DNA of 62,111 bases from Pseudarthrobacter albicanus (GTDB taxonomy: Bacteria > Actinomycetota > Actinomycetes > Actinomycetales > Micrococcaceae), in NCBI RefSeq assembly GCF_018224015.1, contig NZ_JAGPOT010000033.1, forward strand, positions 1 to 62,111, written 5' to 3'. A program made the translations under genes and the position numbers. Position 1 is the first letter of the stretch. Each line of letters begins with the position of its first letter. Shown here one piece after another: positions 16,242 through 24,860 of this stretch. The notes under the pieces are model-generated. The model had not been told where the DNA came from and searched no databases. It worked only from the letters and a program-made list of their open reading frames with translations.

Positions 16242-17057
16242 ATGTCACGATGGCTCGAGGTCGGTCCGGACAACTACGTACTGACTACCCAGGGATCCCT
16301 GCTCAACACCGGCCTGGTGGTCGGCACCGAACGCGCCATGGTGATCGACACCGGCGGCGGCCCGCGGCAGGGACGCGAGATCCTCGATGCGGTGCGTGAA
16401 AAGACCGCGTTGCCGCTCGTCGTCGTCAACACCCACGCCCACTACGACCACTTCTTCGGCAACGCCGTCTTCGCCGATGCCGGCGTCACGGAGTTCTGGG
16501 CGCACGAGAACTGCGCCGCGGAAATCGAGGGAAACGGTGACGCCCAGCGCCGGCTCGTGGGGTCCGGGGAGCCGGAAATGGCGGCAGGCGACGGCCAGAA
16601 CGTCGAGCTGGTGGTGCCGAACGCGATCGTGAAGGACCAGCCGGTCCTGGTGGACCTCGGCGGCCAGACGGTCACGCTGTTTTACCTGGGCCGCGGCCAT
16701 ACCGACGGCGACCTCCTGGTGGGGACCGGCACCACCCTGTACGCGGGGGACCTCGTGGAGCAGGGCTCCTACCCGTCGTTCGAGGATTCCTACCCCGAGG
16801 AATGGGCGGACGCCCTCCGGCACATCTCCGCGCTGCGGCACCGGTACGAATTCCTGATTCCCGGCCACGGGCAGCCGTTCGGCGACCAGCTCGTGAAAAC
16901 CATGGCGAACACCATGTCCACCGCGGTGCGGCAGGCGATCCAGGCCACCCGGGAAACCCCCGACGACGCCACCAAGGCGATCCCGATCCTCCCGTACGGG
17001 CCGGAACAGTCCCGCTGGTTCATCAAGCGGCTGCAGGAGACCCGGGCCCAGCACTGA
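16242..17057 (+). CDS. Metallo-beta-lactamase-fold hydrolase
   Basis: A 271-residue MBL-fold protein. The metal-binding HxHxDH motif is HAHYDH near residues 65-70 in VVNTHAHYDHFFGNAVF, followed by GRGHTDGDLLV (third-site histidine) and AGDLVEQG (bridging aspartate). A late histidine sits in IPGHGQPFGDQ. Such cytoplasmic hydrolases act on a wide range of thioesters, lactones and phosphodiesters; the substrate here is unknown. ATG 16242 lies close behind GGAGA. Confidence 0.85.
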   Translation: MSRWLEVGPDNYVLTTQGSLLNTGLVVGTERAMVIDTGGGPRQGREILDAVREKTALPLVVVNTHAHYDHFFGNAVFADAGVTEFWAHENCAAEIEGNGDAQRRLVGSGEPEMAAGDGQNVELVVPNAIVKDQPVLVDLGGQTVTLFYLGRGHTDGDLLVGTGTTLYAGDLVEQGSYPSFEDSYPEEWADALRHISALRHRYEFLIPGHGQPFGDQLVKTMANTMSTAVRQAIQATRETPDDATKAIPILPYGPEQSRWFIKRLQETRAQH

Positions 17058-17170
17058 GGCTTCTCCGGGCCTGGGCGCACGTGGCGGCCGCCGTCGAATC
17101 CTGGAAGCGATCTTCGAAATATTCGTATGACTTGCACCAATCCCAAGGTTGTGCCTATACGATCGTCGGC

Positions 17171-17314
17171 ATGGGGACAGATACGGGCAGGTACTACGCC
17201 AGGGATGCAAAGCGCGAGTTCCGGAGACGGCGTCTTCAGGCGCTGGCCTACGTGGGGCTGGCCGCGCTCGCGGCGGTGACGGTCGTCGTCGTCGTGCTCG
17301 CGCTGCAGCGGTGA
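17171..17314 (+). CDS. Small single-span membrane protein (47 aa)
   Basis: A 47-residue frame with a short polar start, a strongly basic stretch (RDAKREFRRRRLQ) and one hydrophobic segment (ALAYVGLAALAAVTVVVVVLAL) before the stop. The positive-inside rule predicts a cytoplasmic N-terminus. The frame is open much further upstream, but only this part has a protein-like pattern. No family recognised. Confidence 0.5.
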   Translation: MGTDTGRYYARDAKREFRRRRLQALAYVGLAALAAVTVVVVVLALQR

Positions 17315-17445
17315 GCCGCTGACCTCCTCCGGCCGCGCCGGACCTGCTGGTCCGCCGGCTGCGCTGCCTGCCCCTAGACTTGGTCCTTGGACCTATTCAT
17401 ACGAGCGCCGCACCCGTCTGCGCTGTGAGTCCTAGGGGAACACAT

Positions 17446-18771
17446 ATGCCGGAACCGGTGGACACCACTTCTACTGACGCTGCCGTGGGGGCAGAGCAAC
17501 CCGATCTCCGGCGCCGGCGTTACCGCCGCGGCGACGGCTCCGACGCCTGGACAGGAACCATGCCAATCATCACGCCCGACGACGTCGACACCCGCCCGCC
17601 CGGTCCGGTCCGCAGCGGCTCCTGGGCCGAGGCCGCCGCGGCCGCGGATGCTGCCGCCGACCTCACTGCCCCAGAGGGCGCTTCCGCAGAGGGTGCTTCC
17701 GCGGAGGGTGCTTCGGCAGCGGCGGTTCCGCCGCTTCCGCCGCGTGCTGCGGCGCCCGCCGCACCCGAAACGGCACCCGCGGTCCCGGCCCGCCCCAGCC
17801 GTTCCACCCGCTCCGCCGGCCGGGCAGCGGCGCAGGCCGCACCGGGCACGGACTTCACCAGCTCACCGGGCTTCGTCCGGGCGCAGAAGCCCCGGCCGAA
17901 AGGCGGCTTCCGCGGCGCGCTCTTCGCCATGACCGGCGGCGGGATCAACCTGGGCCCGAGCGCCCGGCAGCGCGCGGAGGACGAACTCGCCAAGCGCATC
18001 TCCCGCCAGCTCCAGGGCAGCTACAACACCGCCATCCTGAGCCTCAAGGGCGGCATCGGCAAGACCTCCACCACAGTCGGCGTCGGACTGACCCTGGCCG
18101 AATACCGCGGGGATCCGCCCTGCGCGATCGACGCCAACCCGGACTCCGGGGACCTCGTGGAGCGAGCCCTCGGGGAGGGGCTCTACCAGCAGCAGAGCCC
18201 GCGCACCATCACGGACCTGCTCCAGAACATCGAGCAGGTCGATTCCCTCACCGAGCTGGCCCGGTACATGCACCACGCCGGCCGGCTGCACCTGATCGCC
18301 GGCGAACAGGACCCCGAGGTCTCCGACTCGCTGACCGCCGAGGAATACCTGCGGATCCGCAAACTCGTCTCCGGCTACTACTCGGTGGCCCTGACCGACT
18401 GCGGCACCGGCGTCACGCACAACGCCATGAGCGGCATCCTGCAGTCCGCGGACAACCTCATCATCGCGGCAGGCTACGCCGTCAGCGGCGCCAAACGCGC
18501 CCGCGCCACACTGCACTGGCTTGCCGGCCACGGCTACGAGGAGCTTGCCCGCAACGCGATCGTGGTCATCACCGACAAGGACGAGGTCTCCTCGCGGGTG
18601 GACAAGGACGCGATCGAGGACCACCTCTCCGGCATCTGCCGCCAGCTGATCGCCGTTCCCCATGACCGCGGCGTGGCCGACGGCGACCTGGTCACCCTGG
18701 ACGTGCTCCGCCCCGAAACGCGGCGCGCCTACAAGGAGATCGCCGCCGCGATCGTGGACGGGTACGTCTAA
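17446..18771 (+). CDS. MinD/ParA-like P-loop ATPase with a long disordered N-terminus
   Basis: A 441-residue protein. Roughly the first 170 residues are Pro/Ala-rich and probably disordered, with the 5-residue repeat EGASA three times in a row. An ATPase domain follows with the deviant Walker A KGGIGKTST near residue 201, an IDANPDSGDL switch region and the VALTDCGTG motif in the place of Walker B. ATG 17446 follows AGGGGAA. Its build resembles EspI/MinD-like ATPases linked to type VII secretion in mycobacteria, but no ESX genes are present here, so the role is open. The GAF-ANTAR gene follows after 9 bp. Confidence 0.8.
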   Translation: MPEPVDTTSTDAAVGAEQPDLRRRRYRRGDGSDAWTGTMPIITPDDVDTRPPGPVRSGSWAEAAAAADAAADLTAPEGASAEGASAEGASAAAVPPLPPRAAAPAAPETAPAVPARPSRSTRSAGRAAAQAAPGTDFTSSPGFVRAQKPRPKGGFRGALFAMTGGGINLGPSARQRAEDELAKRISRQLQGSYNTAILSLKGGIGKTSTTVGVGLTLAEYRGDPPCAIDANPDSGDLVERALGEGLYQQQSPRTITDLLQNIEQVDSLTELARYMHHAGRLHLIAGEQDPEVSDSLTAEEYLRIRKLVSGYYSVALTDCGTGVTHNAMSGILQSADNLIIAAGYAVSGAKRARATLHWLAGHGYEELARNAIVVITDKDEVSSRVDKDAIEDHLSGICRQLIAVPHDRGVADGDLVTLDVLRPETRRAYKEIAAAIVDGYV

Positions 18772-18780
18772 GCTTTAGGG

Positions 18781-19515
18781 ATGGCCAACTATGCCGGGGA
18801 TGAAGCCGCCCGCCAGCTTCAGGACCTCATCATGGGTACCGGGAACGTCGAGGATTTCCTTGACCGCCTCGCGGAATTCTCGGCGGCCACGCTCACCGAA
18901 TCTGTCGGGGTGAAGATCGAATGCGGCGTGACGCTCCAGCGCCGCAAGCGGACCATGACCGTGGCGGGGAGCAGTCCGAGGGCGGTTGTCCTGGACCGGA
19001 TTGAGCAAAGCCTCGGCGATGGGCCCTGCCTGGAGGCGCTGCGGATCAAATCCGTGGTCCTGCTCGCCGATGTGGACACTGACCGCCGCTGGCCGGACTA
19101 CCAGCGGCAGCTCGCGGCCAACGGATGCCGCAGCACCTTGGGCGTCCCCCTCGAAATCGGTGACGATGCGGCCGCTGTGCTGAACTTCTTTGCCTCCGGA
19201 CACGGGGTCTTCACCGAGGCGGTGGTGCGGGAGGCTGTCGGGTTCGCCGATCTCGCGGGCCGGGCCCTGCGCCTGGCCGTCCGGATCGGCACCGCCCAGT
19301 CCCGCGCCGAGGACCTGAAGGCCGCCATGGAGCACCGCACGTCCATCGATCTTGCCTGCGGGGTCATCATGGGCCAGAACCGCTGCTCCCAGGAGGAGGC
19401 CATGGCCATCCTCACCAAGGTCTCCAGCAACCGGAACCAGAAGCTCAGGGACGTCGCCGCCGAACTCCTCCGCAACCTGCCGGGCGGGGACGTCCGCACC
19501 CACTTCGACGCCTGA
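18781..19515 (+). CDS. GAF-ANTAR domain RNA-binding antiterminator-type regulator
   Basis: A 244-residue protein with a GAF sensor domain (about 35-165; VGVKIECGVTL, SLGDGPCLEAL, STLGVPLEIGDDAAAVLNFF). It ends with an ANTAR domain (about 185-238; SIDLACGVIMGQNRCSQEEAMAILTKVS). ANTAR proteins bind paired stem-loops in nascent RNA to prevent termination. No dual-hexaloop ANTAR target was recognised in the window, so its targets are probably elsewhere. It is likely co-transcribed with the ATPase gene 9 bp upstream. Confidence 0.88.
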   Translation: MANYAGDEAARQLQDLIMGTGNVEDFLDRLAEFSAATLTESVGVKIECGVTLQRRKRTMTVAGSSPRAVVLDRIEQSLGDGPCLEALRIKSVVLLADVDTDRRWPDYQRQLAANGCRSTLGVPLEIGDDAAAVLNFFASGHGVFTEAVVREAVGFADLAGRALRLAVRIGTAQSRAEDLKAAMEHRTSIDLACGVIMGQNRCSQEEAMAILTKVSSNRNQKLRDVAAELLRNLPGGDVRTHFDA

Positions 19516-19542
19516 CACGGGCCCCTTCGACGCCTGGTTCGC

Positions 19543-19575
19543 CCCAAGTGACTCGCATTTGTTGCCGTTCTGGGG
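19543..19575. repeat. Half copy of the CCCAAGTAACTCGC hairpin repeat (family A)
   Basis: CCCAAGTGACTCGC and then TTGTTGCCGTTCTG match one arm of the long hairpins at 20765 and 22105. The second arm has decayed. Confidence 0.65.
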
Positions 19576-19675
19576 CCTCAGAAGCGGCCAAGGAGCAGCG
19601 CTGGCTCGACTCGCGGAGCTTCGCATTCATTCGTAAACTTGCCCCGGTCCGGACTCTCGTTGGGAAAATAATCAA

Positions 19676-20665
19676 ATGACAACTGACCAATTGCCTTCCG
19701 TGGCGATCATCATGCGGACCAGGAACCGGGCGGTCCTGCTTGACCGCGCCGTTCGTGACGTGCTCGCACAAACCTTCACGAACTGGATGCTGGTGGTAGT
19801 CAACGACGGCGGAAACGCCTCGGAGGTCGACTCCGTGATCGAGCGTCACCGGCGGCACCTCGACGGCCGGGTCCGGATCCTCAACCATCAAGTCAGCCGC
19901 GGAATGGAAGCGGCTTCAAACGCGGGCATCGCGGGGAGCGAATCCGAATTCATCGCCATCCACGACGACGACGACACCTGGCATCCCGACTTCCTGCAGC
20001 GAACCGTCGACCATTTGCGCACGGCCGACGATGCTGGCGTGGGCGTGCGGACGGAAATCGTCTATGAGCGCCTCGAGGAAGACCTGATCCAGGAGGTCAG
20101 CCGGGAAATATTCGAACCCGAGGTCCGCGCCATCACCCTCTTCGATACGCTGCGCTCCAACCGGTGCGTCCCGATTTCGCTGCTCTACCGCCGTTCGGTC
20201 CACGACTCCGTGGGCTACTACGACGAGGATTTGGACGTCGTGGGCGACTGGGAGTTCCAGCTCCGGATGCTGCAGGGCCACCACCTCGGATTCATCGACG
20301 GGGCGCCCCTGGCATTTTGGCACCAGCGCAGGGAAGCTACCGGGGACCTCGGCAACAGCGTCATCGCCTCCGACTTCGCGCACCTCAACTTCGACCGCAC
20401 CGTACGGGAAAAATACCTAAGGAATTATGCCGCGGAGGTCGGTCTCGGCGGCCTGCTGTACCTCACCAAGCACCAAGACGCGGAGATAGAGCACTTCCAC
20501 CGCCGCCAGACGTACTCTGAGGGTCTCCTCCGGGAGCTCATCGAGCGCTCCGCACGGACTGAGGAGAGGCTCAGGTCCCTCGAGGAATCGATCAGCGATG
20601 CAAGCCTGGTCAGTTTTCTCCGTCGGCGCTACCGCAGGGCCAAAGACCGCCTTAGAAGGAAGTAG
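19676..20665 (+). CDS. Family 2 glycosyltransferase (GT-A fold)
   Basis: A 329-residue protein with the GT2 N-terminal nucleotide-sugar fold: VAIIMRTRNRAVLLDRAV, NDGGNAS and the metal-binding acidic run HDDDDTWHPDF near residue 98. The C-terminal ~60 residues are charged and helical, perhaps a coiled coil (ERSARTEERLRSLEES), ending in a very basic RRRYRRAKDRLRRK tail that could contact membrane phospholipid. It stands alone, flanked on both sides by family A hairpin repeats. The sugar and acceptor are unknown. Confidence 0.85.
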   Translation: MTTDQLPSVAIIMRTRNRAVLLDRAVRDVLAQTFTNWMLVVVNDGGNASEVDSVIERHRRHLDGRVRILNHQVSRGMEAASNAGIAGSESEFIAIHDDDDTWHPDFLQRTVDHLRTADDAGVGVRTEIVYERLEEDLIQEVSREIFEPEVRAITLFDTLRSNRCVPISLLYRRSVHDSVGYYDEDLDVVGDWEFQLRMLQGHHLGFIDGAPLAFWHQRREATGDLGNSVIASDFAHLNFDRTVREKYLRNYAAEVGLGGLLYLTKHQDAEIEHFHRRQTYSEGLLRELIERSARTEERLRSLEESISDASLVSFLRRRYRRAKDRLRRK

Positions 20666-20764
20666 CTCGACGCTGGCAGAACCTTCGGATGGGCGACGCG
20701 AGGGGTGTTCATCCAGGCGGCATCACCCCCGCCCCGGCTCCGGCTCCGGCCCCGCCTGGTTCGC

Positions 20765-20830
20765 CCCAAGTAACTCGCAGTTGTTGCCGTTTTGAGGGCT
20801 CAGAACGGCAACAACTGCGAGTTACTTGGG
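20765..20830. repeat. Long perfect-type hairpin, family A (32-bp arms)
   Basis: Arm 20765-20796 (CCCAAGTAACTCGCAG...) pairs with 20799-20830 with one mismatch and a 2-nt loop. It ends 7 bp before the MFS start codon, so in RNA it may both terminate upstream transcripts and sit against the MFS ribosome binding site. Confidence 0.9.
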
Positions 20831-20837
20831 CCCTAGG

Positions 20838-22061
20838 ATGAAGGGGATGACCACCACACGCCCCGCACCTTTCAGTCTCCGCAGCATCGCCCTCCCTGCC
20901 TTCGGGCCGCCCCTGCTTTTCGCCATCGGGGAGGGCGCGGTCCTGCCGGTGGTGGCCCTGTCCGCCCGGGACCTGGGCGCCTCGGTACCACTTGCCGCCC
21001 TGATCGTCACCCTGATCGGCCTCGGCTCGTGGTTCTTCAACCTGCCGGCCTCCCTCATCACCATGACGTTCGGTGAGCGCTGGGCGATCGTGGGCGCCGC
21101 CGTCGCAAGCGCGCTGGCGCTGGCGGCGGCGGCGGTGGCCCCGCTGCTCCCGGCGGGGCTGTGGCTGCTGGCGGCGGCGATGGTCGTCGTCGGGATGGCC
21201 GCGAGCGTCTTCGCGCTGGCCCGGCAGAAGTACCTGACCGAGGCGGTGCCGGTGGTCTTCCGGGCGCGGGCCCTGTCCACGCTCGGGGGAGTGACCAGGA
21301 TCGGGATCTTCATCGGCCCCTTCATCGGCGCGGGGGTGATGCAGTTCGCCGGGATCACCGGCGCGTACTGGGTGGGGGTGGTGGCCATGGCCGCCGCCGC
21401 GGGCCTGGCCGTCACCATCCCGGACCTCGTGGCGGAACCGGCCCCGGCCGGCGGCGCGCCGGTGCGGCAGGCCACGCTGCGCGGCGTCGCGGTGTCCCAT
21501 GCCGGGGTGTTCCTGAGCGTGGGGGTGGGCGTGCTGCTGCTCAGCGCCCTGCGGGCCTCCCGGCAGGTGGTCATCCCGCTCTGGGCCGACCACCTGGGCC
21601 TGGACGCCACGCAGGCCTCGCTCATCTACGGCATTTCCGGTGCCATCGACATGCTGGTCTTCTACCCGGCCGGCAAGCTGATGGACCGCAAGGGCAGGCA
21701 ATGGGTGGCGGTGCCGTCCACGCTCATCATGGGCACGGCCCTGCTGCTGATTCCGCTCAGCACCGGGTTCGTGACCCTGATGCTGGCGGCGCTCCTGATC
21801 GGCTTCGGCAACGGCATCAGCTCCGGCCTGAACATGACGCTCGGGGCCGACTTCTCGCCCGATAACGGCCGCGGCCAGTTCCTGGGGATCTGGCGGTTCA
21901 TGGCCGACGCCGGCGCCACCGGCGGTCCCGTGCTGCTCTCGGGCGTGACCGCCGCGGCCTCGCTCGGCGCCGGGGTGGGCGCGACGGGGGTGCTCGGCTT
22001 CGCCGCCGCGGCCGTCTTCGGCGTCACCATTCCCCGCCTCAGGCACCGCCGGAACTACTGA
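20838..22061 (+). CDS. Major facilitator superfamily transporter
   Basis: A 407-residue protein with about twelve membrane spans. The loop between spans 2 and 3 has the degenerate motif SLITMTFGERWAIV, and the central loop is followed by YPAGKLMDRKGRQW, a clear MFS motif A in the second half. It reads like a drug or metabolite exporter of the EmrD/NarK-like size class, but the substrate cannot be named. ATG 20838 is chosen; ATG 20847 and an upstream TTG at 20826 are alternatives. The start is unusually close to a 66-bp hairpin. Confidence 0.83.
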   Translation: MKGMTTTRPAPFSLRSIALPAFGPPLLFAIGEGAVLPVVALSARDLGASVPLAALIVTLIGLGSWFFNLPASLITMTFGERWAIVGAAVASALALAAAAVAPLLPAGLWLLAAAMVVVGMAASVFALARQKYLTEAVPVVFRARALSTLGGVTRIGIFIGPFIGAGVMQFAGITGAYWVGVVAMAAAAGLAVTIPDLVAEPAPAGGAPVRQATLRGVAVSHAGVFLSVGVGVLLLSALRASRQVVIPLWADHLGLDATQASLIYGISGAIDMLVFYPAGKLMDRKGRQWVAVPSTLIMGTALLLIPLSTGFVTLMLAALLIGFGNGISSGLNMTLGADFSPDNGRGQFLGIWRFMADAGATGGPVLLSGVTAAASLGAGVGATGVLGFAAAAVFGVTIPRLRHRRNY

Positions 22062-22104
22062 GCCGGGCCGGGGCCGGCCAGTGCACCTCCGGCCCGGTTT
22101 CTCA

Positions 22105-22170
22105 CCCAACTGGGTCGCAGTTGTTGCCGTTTTGAGCGCCCAAAACGGCAACTAATGCGAGTTAGTTGGG
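22105..22170. repeat. Long imperfect hairpin, family A
   Basis: Arm 22105-22136 (CCCAACTGGGTCGC...) pairs with 22139-22170 with several mismatches. It shares the TTGTTGCCGTTTTGAG core with the copy at 20765. It lies downstream of the MFS gene, between converging units, and probably acts as a terminator. Confidence 0.85.
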
Positions 22171-22189
22171 CGGGCCGGGCGCGGGGCCA

Positions 22190-22363
22190 GCAACGCCTCC
22201 CGGAGAGCCGGGCTGAGGCCCTCCGGGACGCCAAGATCCACCGCCAGAGGCTGAGGGCCTTGGTGTGGCTGGGCACATGGCCCGTCGAGCGGATGTCGTC
22301 CGCGTAGATTTCAGCCGGCAGGCCGGTTGCTTCGGCGTCGGACGGAAGGTTCAGGATGCTCAT
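22190..22363 (-). pseudogene. Truncated, frameshifted gene resembling the AhpD/carboxymuconolactone decarboxylase family
   Basis: ATG 22363 overlaps the aminotransferase stop (ATGA). About 40 residues with an AEIYADDIRSTGHVPSHTKALSL pattern resemble the N-terminus of CMD/AhpD-like proteins. The body of the family, including the CxxC pair, is missing. A second reading frame within the same stretch (LAVDLGVPEGLSPALREALL) also looks coding, suggesting a frameshift plus a large deletion. The family call is tentative. Confidence 0.35.
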
Positions 22364-23574
22364 GGTGCGTTCTCCTTTGCATGCCTGGTCTTCGCGAGCG
22401 CATCCGCGAAGACCGGGAGGCTGCGCTGGATCATTTCCTCAGATGCGGTGAGCGAGATCCGGAAATAGCCCGGCGTCTCGAACAGGGTGCCCGGTAGCAC
22501 AATGACGCCTTGGTCCGCGAGGGCGGCGGTGAACTGCTCGTCGTCGTCGGCGGGGGTGCGGACGAAGAGGTAGAACGCCCCTTCCGGTCGGGGCAGCTGG
22601 TACCCCATGCCGGTCAGCGCTTCCACCATCAGGTCGCGTTTGCGCTGCAGCTGCCCGACGTCGATCGAGAACTGTTCCAGCCTTGGCAGCGCATGCTGCA
22701 GCAGGGCGTTGGGATAGATCCAGCCCATCGCCATCTGCAGGGCGGTGAGCGCCTCCCGCAGCGGGCCACGGTCCGGCATGGTGGGCGGCAGGGCCAGGTA
22801 GCCGATCCGCTGCCCGGGCGCCAGATGGGTTTTGCCGTATGAGTAGGCCAGGAGCGTGTACGGATAGTATTCGGCGGGGCTGTGGAACCTGGCGCCGTCG
22901 TAGACGATCCGGTTGTAGGCCTCGTCGGAAAGCAGGTAGACGCGCCTGCCGTTGCTGCGCGACGCCCCTTCCAGCATGTCGGCCAGGTCCTTCAGGAGCG
23001 AGGGCGGGTAGATCCTGCCGGTCGGGTTGTTGGGCGTGTTGACGATCACCACCCGGGTGCGCGGCGTGATGGCCGCCCCCAGCGCCGCCAGATCGACGTC
23101 GAAAGTCTCGGCGTCGCAGCGGATTTTAACCGGTACCAGCCCGGCCTCGATCACCAGCGGCTCATAGAAGAACCAGGGCGGCAGGGTGAAGATGACCTCG
23201 TCGCCGGGGTCGGCGACCGCCTTCAGCGCCAGCGGAATCGCGGTGAAGCCTCCCGTGGTGAGGTGGATGTCCGCCGGTTCGAAGGGCAGGCCCAGCAGGC
23301 GCTGCAGGGACGCCGCAGCCGCGGCCTGCGCCTCCGGCTCATTCGTCTTGTAGGCAAACCACCGCTCATTCCGGGGCGTCAGGGCGTCCTTAAGGGCTTC
23401 GACATAGGCGGACTGCGGCATCTGGTGCGGGTTGCCGAGGGCGAGGTCGCAGATCCCCGGCTCGTGCTGGCGCCGGGCGTAGGCGGAGTCGCGGAGGAAG
23501 GTGTTGATCCGCTGTTGCGACGGTACGGACGCGAGGGTGGTGGCGCGCCGAGAAACCGGAGAATCAGTGCTCAT
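22360..23574 (-). CDS. PLP-dependent aminotransferase, class I/II
   Basis: A 404-residue fold-type I aminotransferase. The cofactor lysine is in SYGKTHLAPGQRIGY, the substrate/PLP asparagine in NTPNNPTGRIY and the PLP aspartate in LLSDEAYNRIVYD. The N-terminal region has the GNPHQMPQSAYVEAL segment in place of the usual GEPD. The length is complete. Its stop overlaps the start of a truncated downstream frame by 4 bp, indicating a former operon. Amino-acid specificity is not readable. Confidence 0.87.
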   Translation of the reverse strand: MSTDSPVSRRATTLASVPSQQRINTFLRDSAYARRQHEPGICDLALGNPHQMPQSAYVEALKDALTPRNERWFAYKTNEPEAQAAAAASLQRLLGLPFEPADIHLTTGGFTAIPLALKAVADPGDEVIFTLPPWFFYEPLVIEAGLVPVKIRCDAETFDVDLAALGAAITPRTRVVIVNTPNNPTGRIYPPSLLKDLADMLEGASRSNGRRVYLLSDEAYNRIVYDGARFHSPAEYYPYTLLAYSYGKTHLAPGQRIGYLALPPTMPDRGPLREALTALQMAMGWIYPNALLQHALPRLEQFSIDVGQLQRKRDLMVEALTGMGYQLPRPEGAFYLFVRTPADDDEQFTAALADQGVIVLPGTLFETPGYFRISLTASEEMIQRSLPVFADALAKTRHAKENAP

Positions 23575-23748
23575 GACAGTCCCTCGAGACGTGGCAGCTT
23601 GACCGTATGGACGGATGGGCCCAACGCGCTGCTGAGCCAGTGCCTGGGCGGGACTAATTCTGGCCCTCGGCGGGCCGGATGTAAACGGCGTTTGGGTCGG
23701 CGGGCGGTTTGCCGGGGCGGCCGTTTGGGTGGCCGGATGTGCTGCCGC

Positions 23749-24747
23749 TCAGCGCCCCGGCGCGTCCCGCCGTCGTGCGGTGCGGCGTGCGGTGCGGCGT
23801 GCGGTGCGGCGTGCGGCGTGGCCGAACAGCCAGACGCCGGCCGCGGTGGCGAGGTATCCGGCCATCACGATCAGCGACGTTCCGGCCCAGAAGTAGTCGG
23901 TGGTGCCGGTTTCCTGCCCCGGACCCGGTGCGATCCTCAGCAGCGAATAGCCGGCCACCCCGGCCGACGCGAGACCCAGGATCACCGGCAGCGCCACCCA
24001 CAGCCTGGCGGCGGCCCGATGGTCCCCGTCGCCGTCCCAGGCGTTCCAGCGCGGTCCGGTCCGGATGATCAGCCAGCCGGCCGGGAGCATGAACGCGGCT
24101 ACCACGAGGAAGGCGGCGATCACGTCGGCCGGGCGGTGCCACTGGTTGATCAGGGTGGACACCCCGGTGGCGACGGCGAAGCTGCCGCCCAGGAAGCCGG
24201 CCAGCGGCCGCCAGCGCGGCGAGACCATGAGGAACACCGCGGCCGCGGCCGACGCCGCCATCGTGGTGTGGCCGGAGGGCAGCGAGTTCAGCTCCAGCGT
24301 CTCGACGCCGCGGAAGGGCCGCACGGGCACCAGGTCTTTCAGGATCTGGGTGGCCACGTTGGCGCCCACGCAGGCTGCCACCGCGATGCCCGCCGCGGCC
24401 CAGCGGCGCCGGATGACGGTGACGAAGAGGACCACGATGGCGGCGATCACCACGGACAGGGCGGGCAGCCAGTCCAGGAACTTGGTGGCGGCCCTCCCGG
24501 CCGTGCCGCTGAGGGCGACGGCTTCCACGAGCGCCGATTCGTCGATGAACTGGCCCGTCGTGGTGCGGACGAAGAAGTAATACGTGGCGGCCAGCGCGGC
24601 CACGCAGCCGAGGGTGGCGAGCAGGAACAGGAGACCTGTGGCGGTGCCGGGCGTTTGCGCCGGGGGTGCCGGGCGCGGCGCGTGCGTCGGGGGCGCCGGG
24701 TACTCCGCGGAGGGGTGATTGCTGGTGCGTTCCTGCCTAAAACTCAT
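23749..24747 (-). CDS. PAP2-family membrane phosphatase
   Basis: A 332-residue membrane protein containing the three-part PAP2 signature: KDLVPVRP, LPSGHTTM and STLINQWHRPADV. It has about eight membrane spans including extra C-terminal ones. Enzymes of this kind dephosphorylate lipid phosphates such as undecaprenyl pyrophosphate or phosphatidate at the outer membrane face. ATG 24747 is chosen over an in-frame start 7 codons upstream. The last 20 residues are a repetitive basic tail (RRTA three times) encoded by a 12-bp tandem repeat. Confidence 0.85.
   Translation of the reverse strand: MSFRQERTSNHPSAEYPAPPTHAPRPAPPAQTPGTATGLLFLLATLGCVAALAATYYFFVRTTTGQFIDESALVEAVALSGTAGRAATKFLDWLPALSVVIAAIVVLFVTVIRRRWAAAGIAVAACVGANVATQILKDLVPVRPFRGVETLELNSLPSGHTTMAASAAAAVFLMVSPRWRPLAGFLGGSFAVATGVSTLINQWHRPADVIAAFLVVAAFMLPAGWLIIRTGPRWNAWDGDGDHRAAARLWVALPVILGLASAGVAGYSLLRIAPGPGQETGTTDYFWAGTSLIVMAGYLATAAGVWLFGHAARRTARRTARRTARRRDAPGR
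23775..23817. repeat. 12-bp tandem repeat in the 3' end of the PAP2 gene
   Basis: GTGCGGTGCGGC is repeated about three and a half times and encodes the (RRTA)n tail on the minus strand. A unit of 12 bp keeps the frame whatever the copy number. Confidence 0.8.
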
Positions 24748-24823
24748 CCTTAACAGGTTCCCACACAACCCTGCGAGCGGCCTGATGGGCCGGTGCGCAT
24801 CCGCGGCCTGCTGTCAGTCTGTA

Positions 24824-24858
24824 TTGACGAGTCGTAAGTTGTCAGTCTAGGCTGACAA
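24824..24858 (+). promoter_or_regulatory. Promoter with embedded TTGTCAG/CTGACAA operator, probably leaderless
   Basis: TTGACG (24824-24829) and TAGGCT (24848-24853), 18 bp apart, place the transcript start at or next to ATG 24861. The inverted repeat TTGTCAG (24839-24845)/CTGACAA (24852-24858) overlaps the -10. A related GTCA...TGAC pair (24813-24827) overlaps the -35. This is a compact site for repression, most simply by the HTH protein encoded just downstream. Confidence 0.6.
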
Positions 24859-24860
24859 GC

